From Crocinitomicaceae bacterium (GTDB lineage: Bacteria; Bacteroidota; Bacteroidia; Flavobacteriales_D; Crocinitomicaceae), in the NCBI GenBank assembly GCA_021740745.1, contig JAIOZF010000005.1, positions 1-64,000 of the forward strand: a stretch of DNA of 64,000 nucleotides, written 5' to 3'. The translations under genes were made by a program, and so were the position numbers. This document shows, in pieces, positions 1-9,052 of this stretch; position 1 is the first letter of the stretch, and each line of letters starts with the position of its first letter. The notes beneath the pieces were generated by a model. That model had not been told where the DNA came from, made no database searches, and saw only the letters and a program-made list of their open reading frames with translations.

Positions 1-1444
1 TGATTTTACGGATAGCATTCTTTAAATCATGCGGAAACTCTTCCATATAATTCGCAAATTCATACAACCCATTCAAGATTTTTTGACCTAATTTAAATGG
101 ATTCAGTTTTTTCGCAATGGCTGACAATAAATAAGGTCTAGCAATTTCTAATAAATCAATTTCTGGATCCAAGTTTCTCAAAAGTCCCTCAATAGTCACC
201 ATTGATCGCGCAAGTAAAAAGAAATGCGGTGGTACTTTTAGTTCATGTATAACAATAATATCTTTCAATTGCATGAGAACGGAACTCATTTCATTTTCAT
301 GGATTTCATTCAGACCATAATTGGCAACGAATTCATTTATTTCATATTCAAGAGCGCGCATGTCTTTGATGGAAGTGGTTTGTGACATTTGCATCAAAAC
401 GCGAATTATTTTTCGTACATCCTTACCTTTCACCGCTAAAAACAAATGACCAAACATTTCAATATCTCGAGGCATAATGCTCCCCATCATTCCAAAATCA
501 AGAAAACACACATGTCCATTTGGAAGAACTAATATATTTCCCGGATGCGGATCTGCATGAAAGAATCCATACTCAAATACTTGTTTAATGTATGTGACAG
601 CTAGTTTGTGTGCTACCTCTTTTCTGTTGTATCCTTTTGATTCAAGAATATCTCCATTCGTTACTTTGACACCAGCAATGAATTCCATGGTGAGCACCTT
701 ACCCGTTGTGAATTCTCTATAAACTTTGGGAACATGTGTTGTTGTATCGTGCGGATCTTCTAGAATATTCTGTCCGAAGCGTTGAATATTGACAGATTCA
801 TGAATAAAATCCAATTCCTTCATGATACTTTCTTCAAAGCTTTTAACCAATCCATATGGATCAAAACTTTTTAGCGACGGAATTCGTTTTTCGAAAACAC
901 CAGCAAGCATATACATCACTTTGATATCTTCAACTATTACTTCGCGAATTCCAGGCCGCTGAACTTTGATTGCTACTTTCTCTCCAGTCTTCAACGTTGC
1001 CTTATGCACTTGTGCCATCGACGCAGATGCAAATGCTTCCGGTTCAAACCAAGCGAACAAATCGTCTACAGATTTTTTTAATTCCGTTTCAATTACTTGC
1101 CTGGAAACAGCTCCAGGTTGCGGAGGCACACTGTCCTGCAGTTTTTCAAACTGAACAATTAATTCTGCCGGCAGTAAATCGGGACGATTACTTAATATTT
1201 GACCAAATTTGACAAAAGTTGGACCCAATTCTTCGCAGACCAAGCGCATTTTCTCATACTTTGTATACTTCTGTGCATTTTTCTTCGTGGCATGCGGTAG
1301 TAATTTTCGAATGAAAGAAAAACGTTTGGTTTCCACCATGTACGAAACAATATCCTCAAAACCATAGCGTACGAAAATGCGAAGAATCTGATTGTAACGA
1401 ACAAATGAACGGTACCGTTTACGAATTGTGTCAAATAATCCCAT
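1..1444 (-). CDS. ABC1/UbiB-family atypical kinase (C-terminus outside window)
   Basis: This open frame is missing from the ORF track because it has no stop inside the window; it begins at the ATG at 1444 and runs off position 1. The first 481 codons show the ABC1/UbiB/ADCK signature: a KFGQ motif near residue 76, an alanine/serine-rich loop ending in MAQVHKA near 139 in place of a P-loop, the VAIKVQRPG lysine strand near 160, HADPHPGN near 295 and the DFGMMG metal-binding motif near 317. Family members are membrane-associated atypical kinases/ATPases that support isoprenoid quinone synthesis, which here would be menaquinone (inference). The upstream coiled-coil gene ends 5 nt before this start, so the two are probably one transcript. 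The short ORF listed at 1192-1434 is a shadow in another frame. Confidence 0.9.
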   Translation of the reverse strand, partial: MGLFDTIRKRYRSFVRYNQILRIFVRYGFEDIVSYMVETKRFSFIRKLLPHATKKNAQKYTKYEKMRLVCEELGPTFVKFGQILSNRPDLLPAELIVQFEKLQDSVPPQPGAVSRQVIETELKKSVDDLFAWFEPEAFASASMAQVHKATLKTGEKVAIKVQRPGIREVIVEDIKVMYMLAGVFEKRIPSLKSFDPYGLVKSFEESIMKELDFIHESVNIQRFGQNILEDPHDTTTHVPKVYREFTTGKVLTMEFIAGVKVTNGDILESKGYNRKEVAHKLAVTYIKQVFEYGFFHADPHPGNILVLPNGHVCFLDFGMMGSIMPRDIEMFGHLFLAVKGKDVRKIIRVLMQMSQTTSIKDMRALEYEINEFVANYGLNEIHENEMSSVLMQLKDIIVIHELKVPPHFFLLARSMVTIEGLLRNLDPEIDLLEIARPYLLSAIAKKLNPFKLGQKILNGLYEFANYMEEFPHDLKNAIRKI

Positions 1445-1449
1445 TCAAC

Positions 1450-1824
1450 TTATGACTTGCTTTCTATATGATTAATTCGGGCTTCTGCAAGCGCTAAATC
1501 TTTACTTAATTGATCAATTTTCAACTCAAGTTCTTTCACTTTATCTACATGTGCGATGTTCATTTTATCATAAAAAACAGCCACCATCTCGCCAATTTTA
1601 TCCTCTAGCTCTTCTTTCGCATCATGAGCTTTCATCATGAGTCTTTCAATGAATTCAACTTCATTTCCATTCTCGTCAACAATTTTCTCTTTCATAAAAT
1701 CATTGATTTTATCCTTGCCATGCTCTGACATATCTTTGATTTTATCCATCAAATGCGTTTCCTTTGAAATCGCATAAAGATTAGCTGATAAAGCTACCAA
1801 TTCTAAAAATGTTTTAGCTTTCAT
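1450..1824 (-). CDS. phasin-like small coiled-coil protein
   Basis: This is a 124-aa, highly charged, mostly helical protein. The chosen start is the internal ATG at 1824 (MKAKTFLELVALS); the extra 33 residues of the track ORF are low-complexity and overlap the probable promoter. The pattern is a short hydrophobic N-terminal helix followed by a long amphipathic region ending in a heptad-like stretch (KVKELELKIDQLSKDLALAEARI). This resembles small phasin/granule-associated-like proteins that often sit beside ABC1 kinases, but no catalytic motif is visible and the function is unproven. It lies 5 nt upstream of the ABC1 kinase gene and is divergent from the CBS gene. Confidence 0.7.
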   Translation of the reverse strand: MKAKTFLELVALSANLYAISKETHLMDKIKDMSEHGKDKINDFMKEKIVDENGNEVEFIERLMMKAHDAKEELEDKIGEMVAVFYDKMNIAHVDKVKELELKIDQLSKDLALAEARINHIESKS

Positions 1825-1842
1825 AGTGTTCAATTTATACTG

Positions 1843-1870
1843 TAAAATTAATATATTTGTAAGGAGCAAA
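1843..1870 (-). promoter_or_regulatory. possible promoter of the phasin-like/ABC1 kinase operon
   Basis: On the minus strand a TTTG (-33-like) is followed after 16 nt by TAATTTTA, a loose match to the Bacteroidota TAnnTTTG -7 box, just upstream of the ATG at 1824. The match is imperfect. Confidence 0.35.
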
Positions 1871-1917
1871 AAATGATTAATATCACTATTCTGCTTTTTA
1901 TCAGCTTTTCCAAATAA

Positions 1918-2328
1918 ATGCAAGATATGGATTTAAATTTGCCCGTTTCAACTATCATGACCTCACCAGTTGAATGTGTTATGCCTAATCAAAAAATTAT
2001 TGATTTAAAACACATTTATGAAAGTCAACATTTTCATCACCATATCCCTGTTACTGAAAATGAACAATTGGTTGGAATGGTATCTTTGATTGATTTCATG
2101 CGTGCAATTAGCTATGCTTCATTGGATGATAATGAGGCAGTTTATTCTTCAAAAACGGTAAGTGATATTATGTCAATTCACCCTATAGGTATTGATGAAT
2201 CCTCAAAAATCGGTGATGTGGCAAATTTGCTTGCAAAAGGAGAATTCAATTCTGTTGTAATAACAAAGGATAATCATGTAATTGGAATTGTTACGACAAC
2301 AGATTTAATTCGTTATTTTTTGAAATAA
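1918..2328 (+). CDS. CBS-domain pair protein
   Basis: This 136-aa protein consists almost entirely of two CBS motifs, at about residues 10-65 and 75-134. Both begin with the typical 'xxIMTSPVxCVMPxQ' or 'DIMSIHPIGIDES' pattern and contain a GMVS or GIVT glycine turn. CBS pairs bind adenosine nucleotides and act as regulatory modules; no effector domain is attached, so the target is unknown. The gene is divergent from the phasin-like gene. A second ATG two codons downstream (MDLNLPVS) is an equally possible start. Confidence 0.85.
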   Translation: MQDMDLNLPVSTIMTSPVECVMPNQKIIDLKHIYESQHFHHHIPVTENEQLVGMVSLIDFMRAISYASLDDNEAVYSSKTVSDIMSIHPIGIDESSKIGDVANLLAKGEFNSVVITKDNHVIGIVTTTDLIRYFLK

Positions 2329-2487
2329 TTTTCTTAAAAAAGCTATTCAATTATTCACGACTCATTCAAACCTAATACAGAAATTACAGCTGAATTTCAA
2401 AATAAATTGACTGTAATCCCTAAAAATTCAATATAATTAATTCTACAAAACATGATTAAGGTCAGTGTTTAAAAATGAGAACACACT

Positions 2488-2495
2488 TAACTTCG
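2488..2495 (+). promoter_or_regulatory. -7 box of the PLP-decarboxylase gene
   Basis: TAACTTCG matches the TAnnTT(T/C)G Bacteroidota -7 consensus 16 nt before the ATG at 2512. No clear -33 TTG is seen. The rest of the 183-nt gap 2329-2511 is AT-rich without other visible features. Confidence 0.4.
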
Positions 2496-2511
2496 CTGAA
2501 AATTTTCAGTC

Positions 2512-3732
2512 ATGCTTTGGAAAAAATATTCTCAAGAAAAGATCAATCACCACGTTTTTACAGCCCTAGAAAAAAACATCAGTTATACGGATGAAATCAT
2601 GCTAGGTGTACCTGCTTCCTATCTTGATGACAAGGTTTTTTCAAAAGACTCCAACATTTTAAAAAATGCGCCATTCCTAACTACAATGGTTGATAATCCA
2701 AATCACATTGGTTGTCATACTTTTGGTACCTCTGAAAGTTTTTTTTCAGGCACACAAGAAATTGAAAGAGATGTTATCCGGATCTGTAGCGAAAACATTT
2801 TTAATGCAGCGCCAGAAAGTTGCGATGGTTACATCGCTTCTGGTGGAACAGAAGCGAACTTAGAAGCCATATGGATTTATCGCAATTATTTCATGCAACG
2901 TTACAAAGCTTCAATTGAAGAGATTGCTATTCTATGTTCGTCAGACAGTCATTATTCAATGGACAAAGCCTCAAATTTATTGAATATAGGCTTGTATAAA
3001 GTTTCAACAAATGATGAAACACGCGAAGTTCAATCGAATGAGTTAATTAAAACTATTCGTACAGCAAAAGAAAATGGCACGAAGTACTTTATTGTCATCG
3101 CTAACATGATGACTACGATGTTTGGATCAGCTGATGACATTGAACTGTATATTTCCAATTTAACAAATGAAGGTGTTGTGTTTCGATTGCACATTGATGC
3201 TGCTTATGGCGGCTTTTTCTATCCATTCGCTAATAAATCAAATCCTATAAATTTTTCGAATCCACATGTTAGTTCCATTACGATGGATGCTCATAAGATG
3301 GCACAAGCTCCTTATGGAACAGGTATTTTCCTAATCCGAAAAGGTTATATGTCATACGCAAGTACGCGTGAGGCGTCATATGTGGAAGGAGAAGATTGTA
3401 CAATTATAGGAAGTCGCTCAGGTGCGAACGCTGTTGCAGTATGGATGATTTTAGCAAAATATGGTCCCCACGGTTGGTTTGAAAAGGTCCTTGTTTTGCA
3501 ACGAAGAACAGATTGGTTATGCGAACAATTAATACAATTGGGAATCCAATTTTATAGAAATCCGTTTTCAAATATTGTGACTATTCGAGCAACAAGCATC
3601 AATTCGAGCATTGCGCATAAATATCATTTAATTCCTGATAACCATCATGATCCAAATTGGTATAAAATTGTTGTAATGGAACACGTATTAATTGACAAAA
3701 TGGAGCCATTAATCGAAGATTTAAAAAATTGA
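2512..3732 (+). CDS. PLP-dependent group II decarboxylase (histidine/amino-acid decarboxylase-like)
   Basis: This 406-aa fold-type I PLP enzyme shows the group II decarboxylase order: SGGTEANLEA near residue 110, HIDAAYGGFF near 227 with the cofactor-ring aspartate, and SITMDAHKMAQAPYGTG near 258-270 with the Schiff-base lysine at about 262. Group II members decarboxylate histidine, glutamate, diaminobutyrate, tyrosine or tryptophan, and the sequence alone does not settle the substrate. The length and the missing N-terminal extension are closest to the compact histidine-decarboxylase-like branch (inference). No antiporter or siderophore genes are adjacent, so it appears to be a single-gene unit with its own -7 box and a strong downstream terminator. 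Confidence 0.85.
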   Translation: MLWKKYSQEKINHHVFTALEKNISYTDEIMLGVPASYLDDKVFSKDSNILKNAPFLTTMVDNPNHIGCHTFGTSESFFSGTQEIERDVIRICSENIFNAAPESCDGYIASGGTEANLEAIWIYRNYFMQRYKASIEEIAILCSSDSHYSMDKASNLLNIGLYKVSTNDETREVQSNELIKTIRTAKENGTKYFIVIANMMTTMFGSADDIELYISNLTNEGVVFRLHIDAAYGGFFYPFANKSNPINFSNPHVSSITMDAHKMAQAPYGTGIFLIRKGYMSYASTREASYVEGEDCTIIGSRSGANAVAVWMILAKYGPHGWFEKVLVLQRRTDWLCEQLIQLGIQFYRNPFSNIVTIRATSINSSIAHKYHLIPDNHHDPNWYKIVVMEHVLIDKMEPLIEDLKN

Positions 3733-3740
3733 CTAAAACA

Positions 3741-3769
3741 AAAAAGAGCAGTAATTACTGCTCTTTTTT
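3741..3769. terminator. bidirectional intrinsic terminator
   Basis: A perfect palindrome, AGAGCAGTAATTACTGCTCT, is flanked by an A-run on the left and a T-run on the right. It lies between the convergent decarboxylase and MORN-like genes and can serve both. Confidence 0.9.
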
Positions 3770-3806
3770 GTTTATTAATGTCTATTTTAATCAATAGAAT
3801 AATCCC

Positions 3807-4838
3807 TTATTCAACTTTTATCAGTCCACCTTTATTCTGTTCTTTCTTCTTTTTCTTTTTCTTTCCTGACGGCATTGCATCCTCTTCGGTATTCTTTGAA
3901 GCCGTCCCACCGAAAGCATAAATCTCAGTTCCTTGCTCGTCATACTTGTATTCTTCAATAACGACACCTTTTTTGTACAAGGCTCTGCGTTTTAATTTAT
4001 CTTCAGGCCAACGTTCTTCAAACCAACCTTCTGCAATACCTTTCTTATAATTCTCCATTGTTTGAATGAATCCCTGATAATAGAATGTTTTGAACTCACC
4101 ATCCTTTACATCCATTGTCCATTTTTCTGTTTTTAACAATTTACCATCATCATAATAGTATTTGCATTCACCATTCTTTTTACCTTGCTTATAAGTAATC
4201 TCTTCTAGCAAAATTCCATCACGGTTATAGTGTTTAAATGAACCATCCATTAAACCATTGACATAATTAATGTCCTTTTCTATGCGTGATTTAGAATAGT
4301 ACAATCGCTTATTGCCATGCAAGATACCATTGTTATAAAATTCGATTCGAGCTGTATCGCCTTCGCGCGTCAAATAAATCTGTTTTCCATGCTGAGAACC
4401 AAGACTGTAATTCATTTCCCAAGCAATTGCCTGTGTACTATCAAAATAAAATACCCATTGACCGTTAGGCTGACCTTGTATGTGACTCCTAACAACTTGA
4501 GGACAACCTGATTTGTAATAAGTGGTATCCTGACCGTTTTCTTTTCCATTGACGAACGTTACACGTCGCTCCAACAATCCATTGTTGTGACATGTTTCGC
4601 ACTGCCCTGTAAAGGGTTTTCCCATGTTTCCACTCATCACCAAGTCATTCGATTCATCATAGGTTAACTTCTCATTACAATCAACTACACCTGCCAATTT
4701 TCCACATTCCCATTCTGCGAACTTTTGACCTTTTCGGCTATCTAATTTATCGTAACAATTCTTTTTCTTGACTTCCGGAATTTGAGTAAATGCTAGGAAT
4801 GAAAAAGAAATACTTAAGAAAAAGATGAAATACTTCAT
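3807..4838 (-). CDS. exported MORN-like/YwqK-type repeat protein
   Basis: The 343-aa protein starts at the ATG at 4838 (MKYFIFFLSISF); the track start two codons earlier is a GTG. A signal peptide of about 20 residues is followed by roughly eight degenerate 22-24-residue repeats of the 'G...NGxxxxYYxxG' type (for example NGECKYYYDDGKLLKTE), the MORN_2/YwqK-antitoxin-like repeat. A CETC motif sits near residue 80. The C-terminus is a lysine-rich tail (KKKKKKEQNKGG). Such proteins are common exported proteins of unknown role in Bacteroidota. The gene starts 9 nt after the thioesterase stop and probably ends that operon. Confidence 0.75.
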   Translation of the reverse strand: MKYFIFFLSISFSFLAFTQIPEVKKKNCYDKLDSRKGQKFAEWECGKLAGVVDCNEKLTYDESNDLVMSGNMGKPFTGQCETCHNNGLLERRVTFVNGKENGQDTTYYKSGCPQVVRSHIQGQPNGQWVFYFDSTQAIAWEMNYSLGSQHGKQIYLTREGDTARIEFYNNGILHGNKRLYYSKSRIEKDINYVNGLMDGSFKHYNRDGILLEEITYKQGKKNGECKYYYDDGKLLKTEKWTMDVKDGEFKTFYYQGFIQTMENYKKGIAEGWFEERWPEDKLKRRALYKKGVVIEEYKYDEQGTEIYAFGGTASKNTEEDAMPSGKKKKKKKEQNKGGLIKVE

Positions 4839-4847
4839 ATACACTTT

Positions 4848-5246
4848 TTAAGATTTTAACAATCGTGTTAACACTTGTTTCATTTCATCTGGAATTACAG
4901 TTGATTGCTGCTTTTCGCCATCAAAACCTACAAGAACGGATTTCCCTTTAGCAAAAATGATTCCATTCACTTTTAATTCATAAGAAAGTGTAAAGCTTTT
5001 AGAACCGATATGTTCTGTCACCATATAGATAAGCGGTTCATGGTGCAATAGCACTGGTTGAATATAATCAACTTCGTTGTGCACTAGCACCACTCCATTC
5101 TTCTTCCAATCCCAATTTACGCCCAGCAATTCCTTAAAATAATGAACTCTTGTCATTTCGAAATAACTCAAATAGATTGTATTATTTACATGTCCTAAAA
5201 CATCTAAATCGGCAAAGCGAACTTGTATTTTTGCGGGTTGAATCAT
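4848..5246 (-). CDS. acyl-CoA thioesterase, 4HBT/YbgC-like hotdog fold
   Basis: The 132-aa single hotdog domain has the 4-hydroxybenzoyl-CoA thioesterase signature near the N-terminus (RFADLDVLGHVNNTIYLSYFE, with Asp and HVNN typical of the active site). It should hydrolyse acyl-CoA thioesters; the substrate is unknown. Its ATG overlaps the TGA of the upstream dehydratase gene (ATGA), implying translational coupling. The link between the two functions is not obvious. Confidence 0.85.
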   Translation of the reverse strand: MIQPAKIQVRFADLDVLGHVNNTIYLSYFEMTRVHYFKELLGVNWDWKKNGVVLVHNEVDYIQPVLLHHEPLIYMVTEHIGSKSFTLSYELKVNGIIFAKGKSVLVGFDGEKQQSTVIPDEMKQVLTRLLKS

Positions 5247-7123
5247 TTCTTATCTAAACTTTCGTATTCTGAATTATTACTAATAAACTCAGGAACAATC
5301 TCCTTCATTTTAGCGACAATTTCTGTATTTTTTTGAGCACCAAATAAGCCTATCAAATCATTTACAGCAACAATTTGCTCATCTGCCTCGGTTCTGACTT
5401 TTGCTGTTAAAATTTGTGGATGATGCGTCGGTATAGTATTCTCTTCTTGAGCCAGTAATTCTTCGTATAATTTTTCTCCAGGACGCAGTCCAGTTACGCG
5501 TATTTCAATGTCTTTGCCTAGCTCTAAACCACTCAATTGAATCATTTTCTTAGCCAAATCAATAATTTTGACAGACTCCCCCATATCAAACACAAAGATT
5601 TCACCACCTTTCCCCATTGTTCCAGCCTCAAGCACTAATTGACATGCTTCTGGAATCGTCATAAAGAAACGCGTAACGCGCTCATCGGTTACTGTAATTG
5701 GTCCACCTTGTTCAATTTGACGCTGAAACAGCGGGATTACAGATCCATTTGAGCCCAATACATTACCAAAACGTGTAGTTACAAATTTTGTAATGCCCTT
5801 TTCATTTGCTTTCTGTGCATAGATTTCAGCAATTCGCTTGGATGCACCCATTACGTTTGTTGGATTCACAGCTTTATCTGTTGAAATCATAACAAATTTC
5901 TCTGCAGCGTATTTCAAGGCTGTATCAACTAAATTTTTTGTTCCTTTCACATTCGTTAAAACGGCTTCTGAAGGATTATCCTCCATCAGTGGAACGTGTT
6001 TATAAGCCGCTGCATGAAAAATATAGCTTGGATTGAAAGCGCTAAATAAACGATCCATTCTTTCCAAACTTCTGATGTCACCAACGATTATTTCGAAATT
6101 TAGAAATGGGAAATCCGACTTTAATTCATTTTGTAAATCATACAAAGGTGATTCAGCTTGATCAAGCAATAACAATTGCTTCGGTTCAAATAAGGCGATT
6201 TGTTTTACCAATCCACTTCCGATTGATCCAGCTGCTCCTGTTACCAAAACTGTTTTCCCTTTCAATTCACTCGCAATTCTAACAGTATCCAATTGGATTG
6301 GTTTTCTTCCTAATAAATCTTCAATATTAATTTTCGAGATTTGTTTCGTTGAAAATTCACCATTTATCCAGCTTTTTGGACTTGGTACCTTTTGCATTTT
6401 CACTTGCTTTGCTAGGCACAATTCAACTACTTTCTTGCGATTTTCTTCATTTGGATTTTGAATAGCAAGGATAACCAATGTTATGTCGTTTTCAACTAAC
6501 AACTCTTCTAATTTGGAAGTATGAAATACTGGAACACCTTCCAAACGCGTTCCGTTCATTTTCTGATTATCATCAACGAAACCTACTATTGCATAATTGA
6601 TTCGTGCATCTTTTTCAATCGTCCGTTTAGTGATTAAGCCAGAAATTCCTGCTCCATATATTAAAATTCGCTCCTCTTCTCCTCTATTTTTTATCGTTTC
6701 TAAAAACAATGCTTTAACAAAAAAACGTGATCCAATCATCACCATAAAGCACACTAAAAACTCCATCACCAATACAGAAGTTGGAAACAAGTAGTACCCG
6801 TCAAATTGATAAAAGCGGATAAATCCAAGAACCCAATAAATAATCGATGTGGTAAGCGACGCTAGAAAAATTCTCCGCAAATCAGCTGTCGATGTATGTC
6901 TAACCAATCCTTTGTGAATTTTAAAGACATAAAAAACAACTAGTTTAACTAAAAAATAAATCAGAATCGATTTGGAAAGAATAGCCCATTCTGTTCGGAT
7001 TAATTCCTTGTCTGCTTTTAAGTCAAAACGAATCAAATAAGCGAACGCCAAAGAAAATAAGGCAATGAATTGATCAATGACAATAATTACCCATCTTGGT
7101 GTATTTGATCTTAAACGAAGCAT
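5243..7123 (-). CDS. membrane nucleotide-sugar 4,6-dehydratase (CapD/WbpM-like)
   Basis: The 626-aa protein starts at the ATG at 7123; the track start is a TTG two codons upstream. Four transmembrane helices occupy about residues 8-125, followed by a CoA-binding_3-like Rossmann domain (about 130-260) and an extended SDR domain with GAAGSIGSG near 293 and MGASKR near 426. The MxxxK motif in place of YxxxK is characteristic of the large WbpM/CapD/PglF 4,6-dehydratases that act on UDP-GlcNAc. The enzyme should make a 4-keto-6-deoxy UDP-sugar for surface polysaccharide or protein glycans. It lies downstream of a FemAB-like and a deacetylase gene, but a good -7 box suggests its own promoter. Confidence 0.9.
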   Translation of the reverse strand: MLRLRSNTPRWVIIVIDQFIALFSLAFAYLIRFDLKADKELIRTEWAILSKSILIYFLVKLVVFYVFKIHKGLVRHTSTADLRRIFLASLTTSIIYWVLGFIRFYQFDGYYLFPTSVLVMEFLVCFMVMIGSRFFVKALFLETIKNRGEEERILIYGAGISGLITKRTIEKDARINYAIVGFVDDNQKMNGTRLEGVPVFHTSKLEELLVENDITLVILAIQNPNEENRKKVVELCLAKQVKMQKVPSPKSWINGEFSTKQISKINIEDLLGRKPIQLDTVRIASELKGKTVLVTGAAGSIGSGLVKQIALFEPKQLLLLDQAESPLYDLQNELKSDFPFLNFEIIVGDIRSLERMDRLFSAFNPSYIFHAAAYKHVPLMEDNPSEAVLTNVKGTKNLVDTALKYAAEKFVMISTDKAVNPTNVMGASKRIAEIYAQKANEKGITKFVTTRFGNVLGSNGSVIPLFQRQIEQGGPITVTDERVTRFFMTIPEACQLVLEAGTMGKGGEIFVFDMGESVKIIDLAKKMIQLSGLELGKDIEIRVTGLRPGEKLYEELLAQEENTIPTHHPQILTAKVRTEADEQIVAVNDLIGLFGAQKNTEIVAKMKEIVPEFISNNSEYESLDKK

Positions 7124-7126
7124 AGA

Positions 7127-7134
7127 CAAATGTA
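7127..7134 (-). promoter_or_regulatory. -7 box directly before the dehydratase ATG
   Basis: On the minus strand TACATTTG is followed by only 3 nt before the ATG at 7123. With the usual -7 spacing, transcription would start at or next to the start codon, giving a leaderless or nearly leaderless mRNA. Confidence 0.5.
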
Positions 7135-7193
7135 CTTAATTTAGAGGAAACAATTGAGGATCAAAACAATTTCAAAAAAACTGTATACAGCCG

Positions 7194-8069
7194 TTATTTC
7201 ATTGCGTTTTTCAGGCGCTTCAGTACTTTAAAATGAAAAGGTGCCTTGTTCCATTTATAATTAAAGTAAATACGGTCAAAAGCCCCAAAATTCATATTAA
7301 ACTTTCGAACATTCTCCACTCTTGAACCTCCGAAATCAATGATGTTTTGGCTTGTAGACTCTTCTTCAATTAAAGTAGAAATACACTTAAACATTCCACC
7401 ACTTTTCTTTGCTGATTCGGTAAATGCACCTTTTAGGTAGATGATTCGATTTTTAAATTGCATGCTTAAAATACCTCCAACAAGGTGATTGTTTTCCATA
7501 ATCGCATAAGAACTTAACATGTTATTTTGTGCAATCACAAAGACTAACTTATTCAAGCTTAGAATTGCCTGTTTATCCAAGGAAGCAATTTTTGCAGGCA
7601 ACTCTGATTCAATGATTGTCAAAATATCATTCTCCAACTTACCTTTAACCAATTGCAATCCAGATTTTTCGAATCTTTTTAATGCCCTTTTAGTTTGTTC
7701 GTTATACTTAGATTCAATAAGTTCTTGTCGCACGTATTCTTTTCGATTCGGATCCGCAAGCTCATCCTTCATACAAATATCTCCAACAGCAAAGGACTTT
7801 TGAAGAAGTGTTATTAAATTCTTAGGCAAATCCGGTCCCAACCATTCAACATACATTAAGTAAAATGGGGTATATAAAGTTTTAACATTTAGTCTAATCG
7901 TATAAGGCAAAGCAATTCCTTTTGAATACGTTTCATCGACCAAAACACACCAGTTTTCAGCGACTGCATCTAAGTAAAAAGAAAGCGAAAACATCGTGGA
8001 ATCAGCTGAATCAAGGACTAATTTATCCCATAACTCCTTATTCAAATCAACCCTTTCTACAATTTTCAT
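7194..8069 (-). CDS. FemAB/GNAT-like acyltransferase
   Basis: The 291-aa protein looks like a FemAB-type GNAT-fold acyltransferase. It has an N-terminal segment of WDKLVLDS...FSLSFYLDAV type, a central basic helix (KYNEQTKRALKRFEKSG) and a C-terminal half with HLVGGILSMQFKNRIIYLKGA and IDFGGSRVENVRKFNMNFG. The latter resembles the 'DFxGS...ixxFKxxFG' ending of FemAB proteins. It is translationally coupled (ATGA) to the polysaccharide deacetylase gene. Deacetylase plus FemAB-like pairs recur in exopolysaccharide loci, so aminoacyl or acyl modification of a surface polymer is likely (inference). Confidence 0.7.
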   Translation of the reverse strand: MKIVERVDLNKELWDKLVLDSADSTMFSLSFYLDAVAENWCVLVDETYSKGIALPYTIRLNVKTLYTPFYLMYVEWLGPDLPKNLITLLQKSFAVGDICMKDELADPNRKEYVRQELIESKYNEQTKRALKRFEKSGLQLVKGKLENDILTIIESELPAKIASLDKQAILSLNKLVFVIAQNNMLSSYAIMENNHLVGGILSMQFKNRIIYLKGAFTESAKKSGGMFKCISTLIEEESTSQNIIDFGGSRVENVRKFNMNFGAFDRIYFNYKWNKAPFHFKVLKRLKNAMK

Positions 8070-9052
8070 TTTAAGGAATTAAATGTAGTAAAAACGTGTT
8101 TTTGAGCATTTTCGTTTAAGAAACTGTCTAATTTCTTAAATGAAAAATTTGTCATGCTTTTGGGGTGACCAATAATGACCATTTCCTTACTGCCTTTCGA
8201 TAATTGATCTTTTAAGCAAGTGGTCAATTTTGAAGCATAAAATCCATCTGTACTGACATGATTCCAAGTAAAATTGGTCAAAACTGACTTTTTTCTTCCC
8301 GGTTGAGCCAAGAATGTTCCGTCGCCAAGCATTTTGTGATCGCTTGGGTTTATGCGTCCCCATGCATATAGACGCCAATAAAAAAGAGGATTATAACGAT
8401 AGGATGAAATTGGAAATTCAGTAAAATATCCATCTTTGTTTTCAACGCACACATCTTCTTCAAAACGATACGACGATTTGTGCGGAGCATTGGTAAAATC
8501 AAAGGCATAATGAGTCGATTCAAATTTTCCACCAGGAAAAACACTAGAATCGTACTTAATTTCAAGTTCCTGAAAAACTTTTTTTAAGCGATTAAATGGT
8601 TGAATACACCATCCACCAGCTCTAAATGTTGTTGTTTTAGAGCCCGTTAATTCGTCGATAAAAAACTTATATCGCTTCACTATATCTACAATTTCTGCAT
8701 CACTGAAATCATCCAATTTGTATGCGTTGTCAGTCACACAATTCCATTTACCATCAGCATAAAAAGATTTTTCCCAATGTGGATGAATGTGCAGTTGTAT
8801 ATCGTTACCGGTAGAAATAATCTCTTGCAGTTGACCTTCAATTTTGGATAAATCTTCCTTTAATTCATGGTGAGAATGAGCGTATTCAGACAATTTAATG
8901 ATGTAACCAACATCCACAAAAAAGGTCATTGCAATTGAATGCTTTTTCGATAATTCAAGTAAACGTTTGGTTGGTTGAATGATACATTTCTCGACACTTC
9001 CGGTTGATTCACCAAAAAACAATTCATAGTCATATGTCAGAAAAATGTTCAT
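8066..9052 (-). CDS. polysaccharide deacetylase-like protein (NodB homology)
   Basis: The 328-aa protein begins at the ATG at 9052 (MNIFLTYDYELFF); the track start is an upstream GTG. The N-terminal LTYDYELFFG corresponds to the NodB motif 1 aspartate region. AMTFFVDVGY, QLHIHPHW (the metal-binding HxxxH-like motif) and FRAGGWCIQPF (motif 3) follow, and the C-terminal IIGHPKSM matches motif 5. The family removes N-acetyl or O-acetyl groups from polysaccharides. No signal peptide is visible, so it may act on a cytoplasmic intermediate. It is the first gene of the deacetylase-FemAB unit. Confidence 0.8.
   Translation of the reverse strand: MNIFLTYDYELFFGESTGSVEKCIIQPTKRLLELSKKHSIAMTFFVDVGYIIKLSEYAHSHHELKEDLSKIEGQLQEIISTGNDIQLHIHPHWEKSFYADGKWNCVTDNAYKLDDFSDAEIVDIVKRYKFFIDELTGSKTTTFRAGGWCIQPFNRLKKVFQELEIKYDSSVFPGGKFESTHYAFDFTNAPHKSSYRFEEDVCVENKDGYFTEFPISSYRYNPLFYWRLYAWGRINPSDHKMLGDGTFLAQPGRKKSVLTNFTWNHVSTDGFYASKLTTCLKDQLSKGSKEMVIIGHPKSMTNFSFKKLDSFLNENAQKHVFTTFNSLK

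Noticed and set aside
966-1434. Short ORFs at 966-1154, 970-1212 and 1192-1434
   Set aside because: They lie in other frames of the ABC1 kinase gene, which the track missed because it runs off the window.
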